Below, in pieces: positions 15,574 to 21,347 of a stretch of 21,347 bases of DNA. Below the pieces are notes generated by a model, which saw only the letters and a list, made by a program, of their open reading frames with translations, had not been told where the DNA came from and did no database searches. This DNA is from Vampirovibrionales bacterium (GTDB lineage: Bacteria; Cyanobacteriota; Vampirovibrionia; Vampirovibrionales; JAGQHJ01), in the NCBI GenBank assembly GCA_025451145.1, contig JANWKX010000029.1:1-21347 (forward strand). The letters run 5' to 3'. Each line of letters begins with the position of its first letter. Positions within the stretch are counted from its first letter, which is position 1. Made by a program: the position numbers and the translations under genes.

Positions 15574-17274
15574 ATGAACACCCCTCCTACAACCGGTATA
15601 GGCCTTGGCAGTCGATATGTATCATCGGCTCAGCCTCGCCTTGGGCAATTAAATCCTGCCATTCAAAAGCCTTTAAGAACAGAAAACCCTATTCATTTTA
15701 AGGGCCAACAGCCAAAGAATAGCACCATTGAGGCGTTAAGAGTACATGTGCGGCAGCGTCCAGAGCTACTCTGGAAAAATATCCGGCTTGCCGCCAAAAC
15801 AATGGCCCTAAGTACCGATAGTAATGAGTTGGCCTTTGATCCAAAAGATGTCGAAAAAGGTCTCAGGGTTTTAAAATCCTGGCTACCACTCGGCAGCTTT
15901 AACAAACGAACCATTTTGCTTCAACAAATCGAAGAAATTGGCGTTCATTACCCCGAACTGGCAGCGATACTGCTGGCTAAGGTCGCCAATCCGAAATGCA
16001 GCTTAGAGTACATCGGTAAAGTCATTATTAAGTTCAACGATGCCGGTCTCAACCGGGATGATGTCTATACCATTATGGACAGCCTGGATCAAACCGAGGA
16101 CGTGTCTCAAAAAACGGTGTTCACCCGAAGCCATACCCTGAGAAAAGACAATCGGTTTTATTGCATTGTCAAATCACCGCCCAAAATGGCTCGGCCTGCC
16201 AAGCGGATGCCTGGTGGAACCATGGAAGTGATTCACCGAGAACTCGTTGACGGCCAAATTGATATTCGGGCATTACAAGAAGGGGATTGGGTGTTTAACG
16301 GCACAACCCCCATTTCGCCTCAGAAATTTGCAGATGATTATGATCTGGTGGAATATACCCCTGACGGCCTTGAAGAAGACCCGAACACCCATAAACCGTT
16401 CAACCGAAAGAGCTTTACTGTCCAGGACCTTCAAAGATTGAGCGCTGATTATAGTGAAACAACGCAATTAGCGGTCATTCAAAAGATTGAACGTCGTCCG
16501 CTGATGATCCCCAATAAAGTCGCTCGCTTTGTCATTAGCCGGGAAACCCTAAAAGCCCTGTTTGATCCAGAGTGCCTTGATAAACCCTTAATGCCTCAAC
16601 GATTAATCGATAATGTCTTAATTACCTTTGAAACCAACCCCAAAGAACCCAACTGGGTGGGCTTACCCTATTACAATGGTTACGATTACCTCCTTCAAAA
16701 CAGGATCGCTGATCCGCTTGATGCTCGTTCCCTGGCCCTGTTTAAACGTTTACATGACTGGGATGATTTGGTTCAAATGAGGCGTCGCATCGCCCTGCAA
16801 CATGGTCAAGAGGACCCAGCCAAATCGGAAGGTCGAAATGGCAAGGATAGGATTAACCCCTTCCAAGTTGTTCCACCCCCGAAACGAGAAGATTTAGAGG
16901 CCTTACTGGAAGAAAGCGCGCTGGCCGCAAACGATGTTCGAATTGAATTGGCAGTCAATGCCTTATCAGGCATGGTGCCTGAAGAAGCCAAAGCCTTCAA
17001 GACCCAGTACCCCAATATTTCATTAGAGAAAAAAGCGTTAATGCATATGCTCAGTCATGGTTTCCAACATTTACAGAATATCGGAAAATGGGGCAGTACA
17101 GACAATGCCAATAATATTCTCCTACCTTTTGCGCGATACCAAGACAATCAGCCAATAGAGGCCTCGTTGCTTCTCCTTTCATTTTCAAATCCGAGCAGCC
17201 CAAGTTATTTGAAGCTAGATACGTTCCGGTCTCAAATTCCTGAGAAATACCGGCCCAAAAAATCTGCCAGTTAG
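15574..17274 (+). CDS. Unassigned 566-aa protein, first of a tandem paralogue pair
   Basis: Family not recognised. The leader is nearly acid-free (one Glu) and carries AQPRLGQ (20-25) and then PIHFKGQQ (F42, G44). The body appears soluble, with an N-terminal helical region (ELLWKNIRLAAKTMAL, LAFDPKDVEKGL, CSLEYIGKVIIKFN, LNRDDVYTIMDSLD). A β-rich module follows, from TRSHTLRKDNRFYCIVKSPPKMARPAKR to EGDWVFNGTTPISPQKFADDYDLVEYTP, which resembles small domains in phage and bacterial proteins of the form KxPxxxxA...GDW/YIV...P-x-x-F-xxxY. The RRPLMIPNKVARFVISRETLK to WVGLPYYNGYDYLLQNRI region may be a second, related module. A helical C-terminus completes it. No good Shine-Dalgarno precedes the ATG. 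The downstream paralogue matches throughout, roughly half identical by eye. Confidence 0.85.
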   Translation: MNTPPTTGIGLGSRYVSSAQPRLGQLNPAIQKPLRTENPIHFKGQQPKNSTIEALRVHVRQRPELLWKNIRLAAKTMALSTDSNELAFDPKDVEKGLRVLKSWLPLGSFNKRTILLQQIEEIGVHYPELAAILLAKVANPKCSLEYIGKVIIKFNDAGLNRDDVYTIMDSLDQTEDVSQKTVFTRSHTLRKDNRFYCIVKSPPKMARPAKRMPGGTMEVIHRELVDGQIDIRALQEGDWVFNGTTPISPQKFADDYDLVEYTPDGLEEDPNTHKPFNRKSFTVQDLQRLSADYSETTQLAVIQKIERRPLMIPNKVARFVISRETLKALFDPECLDKPLMPQRLIDNVLITFETNPKEPNWVGLPYYNGYDYLLQNRIADPLDARSLALFKRLHDWDDLVQMRRRIALQHGQEDPAKSEGRNGKDRINPFQVVPPPKREDLEALLEESALAANDVRIELAVNALSGMVPEEAKAFKTQYPNISLEKKALMHMLSHGFQHLQNIGKWGSTDNANNILLPFARYQDNQPIEASLLLLSFSNPSSPSYLKLDTFRSQIPEKYRPKKSAS

Positions 17275-17312
17275 TCTTTATCGATGCTAAAAACTGACAT
17301 CGCTAACAGGTA

Positions 17313-17352
17313 GCCACTGCTTGGGAGGCACACCTGGGCATGGTGGCATTTT
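17313..17352 (+). terminator. Possible weak terminator between the tandem paralogues
   Basis: GCCAC-TGC pairs with GCA-TG-GTGGC, with an inner AGG/CCT pair, followed by ATTTTCC, starting about 38 bp after the stop at 17274. The stem is interrupted and the T run short. A CGATG...CATCG repeat lies just before it. If real, each paralogue is its own transcript. Confidence 0.3.
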
Positions 17353-17403
17353 CCTGACCAAACATTCGGACTTCCCGGATTTCTCAAATAATTCAAAATT
17401 TAT

Positions 17404-17446
17404 TTGTAAATATTGCGTTACATCAACGCAATTCCGAGCATTGAGG
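17404..17446 (+). promoter_or_regulatory. 43-bp conserved upstream block, copy 2
   Basis: Second copy of the block at 15482. It contains GTAAATATTGCGTTAC (17406-17421) and a perfect ATTGCG-N9-CGCAAT inverted repeat (17412-17432), which is better preserved than in copy 1. A tentative TTGCGT / GAGCAT promoter has a 17-bp spacer. Sequence before it is not shared with copy 1. Confidence 0.5.
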
Positions 17447-17491
17447 GCATTCATTAAAAAATAACGTTAAAATTAATTTTGGGCCCCAATC

Positions 17492-19189
17492 ATGAACACG
17501 CCACTCACAACCGTTACCAATACTGGCAGTCGACTTTTTGCGTCGGCTCAGCCTCACTTTGGACAAGTAAATTCTCCTCTTCAAACCCCGTCTGTTCAGC
17601 CACGGTTTAGTGGTATGCGGCATGGAATTCTAACTCAGACAATCGATACACTGAACATTCCCAGTCGAGAGCGTCATGAATTGCTTTGGGCCAATATCCG
17701 AGAAGCTGCCAGAACCTTGGCGTTGAGCGCCGATAACGGCGAACTGGCCTTTGACCCGAAAGATGTCGATAGAGGACTTGGTATTCTCAAATCCCGTTGG
17801 AATCCAATAACGGCACTCACCAAAGGATCTAGAGAAAAAAGAGTATATTTACTGCATCAGATCGAAGCCGTCGGCGTTCATTTTCCTGAATTGGCTGCCG
17901 ATTTGCTTGCTATGGCTGCTAAACCGAATTGCAGCTTAGATTACATCGGCAAGGTTATCGCTAAGTTTAACCGGGCAAAGCTCAACCGGGATGACGTTTA
18001 TACCATTATGGATAGTCTGGATAATACAGCAGCAGTCTCACAAAAAACCGTCGTCACCAGAAGCCATACCTTAAGGGTGGATAATCGCTTTTACTGTATT
18101 GTGAAATCGCCCCCCAAAACCGCCCGTCCAGCCCGTAAGCTACCTAATGGCTCCATGGAAATTGTTGAAAAACAGTTAACCGACGGCAGTCGAAAAGTCG
18201 ACCAAATCACGCCCAAAGAAGGCGATTGGATTATTGATGAGGAAATCCCCATTTCCCCGAAGAAATTCGCTGATGATTATGACTTGGTTGAATACACACC
18301 CTCAGGCACCCTGACCGATGACAGGGATCCAAGCCATGTCAAGGCGTTTAACCGAAAAAGCTTTACGTTAGAAGATCTACAACGATGGAGTCAAAGTCAA
18401 TCGTCGTTAACCTTCATCCAAAAAGTCAGCCGCCGTCCTTACATGTTGCCCAATAAAAGCGCCCACTATATCTTAAGTCGGGAAAGCTTAAAGGACCTGA
18501 AGGATCCGACACTGCTGGATAAAGATTTAGTTATGCAGACCCTGGATCCCAATGCCGTGATTACCTTTGAAACTAAAGCCGAAGTACCGGATTGGCTAGG
18601 CCTACCCTATTACAACGACTTTGACTACATGCTCCGAAACCGGATTCCGGATCCTTTTGATGCAAGGTCTCTCGCTCTGTTTAAACGTTTAAAACAATGG
18701 CGAGATAGAGTAGAAGTAATGCGGGCTAGAGTACAAGCATCTGGTAAACCGGATCCAGCAATTGTAATCACGCCTGATGGAAAATCCACTGTGAATCCTT
18801 ATAAGGTGCTAATCGCTCCCAGTCGAGAAGAGATACAGAGAATACTCTATGATGAGCGCGCCTTGGCCAGGAATGACGTTCGGGTTGAAATTGCGGCAAA
18901 TGCCTTACTGAGCATGGATCTTACTAAACTCCGCCAGCAGTACCCTGGTCTGCCATTAGAAAAGGATAAATTAATCTCATTACTCAGTTCAGGCTTTGCG
19001 AAAATCCAAAAATTGCAAAATCCAACAGGCGTCTCCTATCGGCTACTGGCATTTGCACACTATCAAGATGCCGATCCAAAAGGTGCAGCCTTACTATTAC
19101 TGGATTTATCAAAATCGCTCACAACATCAAATCCAATGACAGCAAAAGAATTCCGAAATCATATCCCGAAAAAATACGGCTCAAGCTAA
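17492..19189 (+). CDS. Unassigned 565-aa protein, second of a tandem paralogue pair
   Basis: Paralogue of the gene at 15574, collinear over its whole length. The first 41 residues have no Asp, Glu or Lys and carry AQPHFGQ (20-25) and QPRFSGMRH (F39, G41), so the leader motif occurs twice. The most conserved parts are VSQKTV.TRSHTLR.DNRFYCIVKSPPK, ADDYDLVEYTP, DARSLALFKRL and NDVR.E.A.NAL. The residues around EGDWIIDEEIPISPKKF keep the GDW and F-xxxY pattern of the putative β module. Differences cluster in the linker near residues 275-295 and in the C-terminal 100 residues. No transmembrane segment and no Sec signal. The ATG has only a weak GGG upstream. MNTP.TT starts are shared by both copies. 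Function unknown. Confidence 0.85.
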   Translation: MNTPLTTVTNTGSRLFASAQPHFGQVNSPLQTPSVQPRFSGMRHGILTQTIDTLNIPSRERHELLWANIREAARTLALSADNGELAFDPKDVDRGLGILKSRWNPITALTKGSREKRVYLLHQIEAVGVHFPELAADLLAMAAKPNCSLDYIGKVIAKFNRAKLNRDDVYTIMDSLDNTAAVSQKTVVTRSHTLRVDNRFYCIVKSPPKTARPARKLPNGSMEIVEKQLTDGSRKVDQITPKEGDWIIDEEIPISPKKFADDYDLVEYTPSGTLTDDRDPSHVKAFNRKSFTLEDLQRWSQSQSSLTFIQKVSRRPYMLPNKSAHYILSRESLKDLKDPTLLDKDLVMQTLDPNAVITFETKAEVPDWLGLPYYNDFDYMLRNRIPDPFDARSLALFKRLKQWRDRVEVMRARVQASGKPDPAIVITPDGKSTVNPYKVLIAPSREEIQRILYDERALARNDVRVEIAANALLSMDLTKLRQQYPGLPLEKDKLISLLSSGFAKIQKLQNPTGVSYRLLAFAHYQDADPKGAALLLLDLSKSLTTSNPMTAKEFRNHIPKKYGSS

Positions 19190-19433
19190 TTCAGAAACCT
19201 TTCACTCTGTCATGCTCGAATACTCTAATCTTGAAGACTTGATTTAATATTCCAATTGAAAAAAGCACCGCTATCAATCATTAGCCCACTTAAAGAAACT
19301 TGGGTTTCTAAAGGGGTGTAAAGCGGATATTTGGATTTGTAAACGTCCCAAATTTCCCTTGATAATTCGCTTCTGCCAACAAAACATTCACGTTCCCGTC
19401 ATGGTTCACTAGTAAAACCCCATGGGGCAATGC

Positions 19434-19439
19434 TAGAAT
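19434..19439 (+). promoter_or_regulatory. Extended -10 element for the PHP gene
   Basis: TGC-TAGAAT (19431-19439) is an extended -10 box about 42 bp before the ATG at 19482. The -35 is weak. A 10-bp palindrome CCCCATGGGG (19418-19427) sits immediately upstream of it. The remaining 19190-19430 holds only a small AGAAAC-TTGG-GTTTCT repeat near 19300 and no gene I can support. Confidence 0.4.
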
Positions 19440-19481
19440 AAAGATATACCCTACGTCACTAACCATGAAGGAAAACCGCCT

Positions 19482-20333
19482 ATGATTGACTTGCATATGC
19501 ATACAACCTTCTCGGATGGCTCGTTGTCACCCGAGGAGCTGGTTGCCATGGCGATTGAAAATGGTCTGGAGGCCATTGCCATTACGGACCATGACAATAC
19601 CCAATCCTATCTGCCAGCGATTGAAGCTGCCAAAGACACCGAACTGGAGATTATTCCAGGGATTGAAATCAACACTTGGTGGCATGATCACGAGATCCAT
19701 ATTCTGGGATACTATATCGACCCTGAAAATGAGTATCTCCAGGAAGTCTGCCAGGAACACAACATCGCCAGAGAGGAACAGATCAAGAATTTTGTCCAAC
19801 TGATGCAAAAGCACGGCAAGGTCAAAATCTCCGTTGAGGATATCCAATCTTACTCCCGTCCGGGAGGGACCATTGGACGGCCTCATGTGGCTAAAGCCAT
19901 TGTGGAAAAAGGCGGTGCCGTCAATATTTCCGAGGCGTTTCGCAGATTTCTGGTGCCTACAGCTCCGACCTATCACCGTCGGACAACTGTCACGCCCCAT
20001 GAAGCGGTGGAAGCCATCTATGAGAGCGGAGGCATTGCGGTCATTGCCCACCCTGGCGATATGGAGATTATCGAGGATCTGGCGACCGATCTGATGAATT
20101 ATGGCCTGCGAGGCATCGAAGCCTATCACCGAAGCCATTCTTCCGTTGAAATCGAGTTTCATTGCAGTCTCGCCGAACGTCTGGGCTTGATTGTAACCGG
20201 TGGAACCGATTTTCATGGAACAGCCGATGTGTATCCCCAATCTTTAAGCAGACTCCATCTGCCGGATTGGGTCCGATCGGAGCTTAAGCAAGAAAAACAG
20301 CGGATCGATTTAAAATCCGTCAAGGCTTCGTAG
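19482..20333 (+). CDS. PHP-domain phosphoesterase (TrpH/YciV-like)
   Basis: A 283-aa metal-dependent phosphoesterase of the PHP family. Its best-known relative, E. coli RNase AM (YciV/TrpH), acts on 3',5'-bisphosphonucleosides and on 5' ends of short RNAs. Metal ligands are visible in order: HMH (His5, His7) with Asp12, TDHD (His37), GIE (Glu62), His73, GRPH (His135), AHPGD (His190) and GTDFHG (Asp243, His245). The length is right for the stand-alone enzyme. The ATG has AAGGA about 9 nt upstream. It is not obviously co-transcribed with either neighbour. The substrate here is inferred from the family, not seen. Catalytic competence is likely because all ligands are present. Confidence 0.92.
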   Translation: MIDLHMHTTFSDGSLSPEELVAMAIENGLEAIAITDHDNTQSYLPAIEAAKDTELEIIPGIEINTWWHDHEIHILGYYIDPENEYLQEVCQEHNIAREEQIKNFVQLMQKHGKVKISVEDIQSYSRPGGTIGRPHVAKAIVEKGGAVNISEAFRRFLVPTAPTYHRRTTVTPHEAVEAIYESGGIAVIAHPGDMEIIEDLATDLMNYGLRGIEAYHRSHSSVEIEFHCSLAERLGLIVTGGTDFHGTADVYPQSLSRLHLPDWVRSELKQEKQRIDLKSVKAS

Positions 20334-20359
20334 ATATTTCTAACGTCTGAAAGTCATTT

Positions 20360-20390
20360 TTTGAGCATCCAATCAGATTTTGGGCTCAAA
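20360..20390 (+). terminator. Possible terminator after the PHP gene
   Basis: TTTGAGC and GCTCAAA are perfect 7-bp arms with a 17-nt loop, beginning 27 bp after the stop, followed by GAATATGATTTTTG. The long loop makes it a weak candidate. Downstream, TTGTTC (20402) and TAGTCT (20426) could be a poor promoter for the next gene. Confidence 0.3.
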
Positions 20391-20466
20391 GAATATGATT
20401 TTTGTTCTACGCCTGTTTTTTCTGCTAGTCTGTTGATGTCATCGTCTACCGCAAGCGAGTGGTCTC

Positions 20467-21347
20467 ATGCTTCATTCCCAATCCATGCGCCAGCAGGCCC
20501 CGGAGGCGGATTCACTGCGCCTGGGCGTCGGATGGGATAAATCGGATTTACAGAAGCCCTGGGTCCTGGTAGAGACCTCAGGGGGTGATTCTCACCCTTG
20601 CTCCGTTCATTTACAAGCCTTGGCCCAGGATGTTCGAGATGGCGTGTTAATTGCCGGGGGAGCCGTTGGCCGGTATGATTGCACCGACATGTGTGATGGG
20701 GTAGCCCAAGGAACACAGGCCATTGACTTATCACTTCCCAGTCGGGAACTATTGGCCATGGCCGTTGAACTCCATGCCAGAAGCGGACACTTTGACGGCA
20801 TGGTTATTATTTCAGGCGGTGATAAATCCCAACCGGGCCATCTGATTGCAGCCGCCCGCTTGAAGCTGCCTACTATCTTCCTGCCAGGGGGTGTCGGTGA
20901 TCTAGGCCCATCTGGGTTTTCCCTGGAAAAAGTCGGCACCATTTCTTCGTCCTTGAAGCGGGGTGAAACCGATTCTGCAGAATACGCCTTTTGCTGTGAG
21001 CATGCCTGCATGTCAGCCGGAACCTGTGAGTTTTTCGGCACATCAGGCACCATGCAAATGATGGGTGAAGCCCTGGGGCTGGCCCTACCCACCTCTGCCT
21101 TGAGACCAGCCCATCTCAACCTGCACCGACGCGGGGCAAGGCAAGCCGGAGAGACTTTGGTCAAGCTGATTCGAGACGGTCTGACCGCTGATCAAATATT
21201 GACCGAAAAAGCCCTCCATAACGCGTTAGTCATTCATGCCGCAACCGGAGGCTCTTCCAACTTTATGCTCCACATTGCAGCATTGGCTCAGGAGCTGGGC
21301 CTGCCCTTTCGGCTTCAAGAAGTGGTTGAGATCAATAACCGGGTGCC
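20467..21347 (+). CDS. Divergent IlvD/Edd-family dehydratase, 3' end outside the window
   Basis: About 294 codons are visible. The family includes dihydroxy-acid dehydratase (IlvD), 6-phosphogluconate dehydratase (Edd) and sugar-acid dehydratases that use an Fe-S cluster. Alignable landmarks are DSHPCSVHLQALAQDVRDGV (Cys45, IlvD PCN), CDGVAQGTQAIDLSLPSRELLA (76-97), GDKSQPG (118-124, IlvD CDKxxPG), GTCEFFGTSGTMQMMGEALGLALP (Cys187) and NALVIHAATGGSSNFMLHIAALA (252-274). The Asp-Lys that holds the metal is kept, but the cysteine before it is Gly118. The N-terminus lacks the usual RSD-type opening. The ATG at 20467 has a partial GAGTGG site; Met7 is an alternative. It may be a paralogue with changed cluster or substrate, so I assign no symbol. 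Confidence 0.82.
   Translation, partial: MLHSQSMRQQAPEADSLRLGVGWDKSDLQKPWVLVETSGGDSHPCSVHLQALAQDVRDGVLIAGGAVGRYDCTDMCDGVAQGTQAIDLSLPSRELLAMAVELHARSGHFDGMVIISGGDKSQPGHLIAAARLKLPTIFLPGGVGDLGPSGFSLEKVGTISSSLKRGETDSAEYAFCCEHACMSAGTCEFFGTSGTMQMMGEALGLALPTSALRPAHLNLHRRGARQAGETLVKLIRDGLTADQILTEKALHNALVIHAATGGSSNFMLHIAALAQELGLPFRLQEVVEINNRV

Noticed and set aside
15420..17500. Transposon or integron origin of the tandem duplication
   Set aside because: No transposase, terminal inverted repeats, target-site duplication or att-like repeats are visible around either copy; unequal crossing-over is enough.
19527..20240. 237-codon minus-strand frame opposite the PHP gene
   Set aside because: It mirrors a gene with a complete set of family metal ligands; the antisense product shows no recognisable motif and starts without a ribosome site.
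20607..21164. 185-codon minus-strand frame opposite the IlvD-like gene
   Set aside because: The plus-strand frame has clear family landmarks throughout; this is a shadow.
1..21347. CRISPR arrays, insertion sequences, rRNA and riboswitches
   Set aside because: I looked for regularly spaced repeats, transposase motifs and conserved riboswitch cores and saw none; a purine riboswitch before the pur genes is also absent, as they follow sua5 directly.

Overview
The window is a bacterial chromosome segment of moderate GC content, with ordinary Shine-Dalgarno sites and compact operons. Housekeeping genes lie at both ends and along the left half. A block of genes I cannot assign to known families runs from about 9.2 to 19.2 kb. 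My best guess at the organism is a member of the non-photosynthetic cyanobacterial sister lineage (Melainabacteria/Vampirovibrionia). This rests only on my recollection that unassigned proteins in that lineage often carry a short N-terminal F-x-G or RFG motif, as many do here; no marker gene proves it.

Layout. Positions 1-2173 (minus) hold sua5-purE-purK: a tRNA t6A-modification enzyme and the two enzymes that make CAIR in purine synthesis, with overlapping reading frames. Positions 2338-3255 (minus) hold an unassigned protein with the F-x-G presequence. A tRNA-Ser(GCT) is at 3527-3617 (plus). A tandem CBS-domain protein is at 3654-4199 (minus). Positions 4328-9101 (minus) form a probable operon of small lipoprotein, Nudix hydrolase, MFS transporter, GT-B glycosyltransferase and membrane GT2 glycosyltransferase, which looks like a cell-envelope glycan or glycolipid locus.

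The accessory block (9243-19189) encodes a 454-aa protein with a glycine-rich hydrophobic C-terminus, a 162-aa protein, a secreted 241-aa protein, a 94-aa single-pass membrane protein, two adjacent diverged paralogues that resemble SLOG-type Rossmann nucleotide-binding proteins, and a tandem pair of 566- and 565-aa paralogues. Six of these eight begin with an acid-poor, Q/P/S/T/R-rich stretch of about 20-45 residues ending in F-G or F-x-G. A seventh (the 454-aa protein) has a possible variant ending in Y-G. The protein at 2338-3255 has the same feature. None of the recognisable housekeeping proteins has it. Several of the tagged genes are preceded by related GTAA-N7/8-TTAC palindromes, and the tandem pair shares a sharply bounded 43-bp upstream block. 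I read this as a set of proteins that may share an undescribed targeting or processing signal, some of them perhaps co-regulated.

The right end holds a PHP-family phosphoesterase (19482-20333) and the first ~294 codons of a divergent IlvD/Edd dehydratase (20467 to the window edge) in which one of the three expected iron-sulfur cysteines is glycine.
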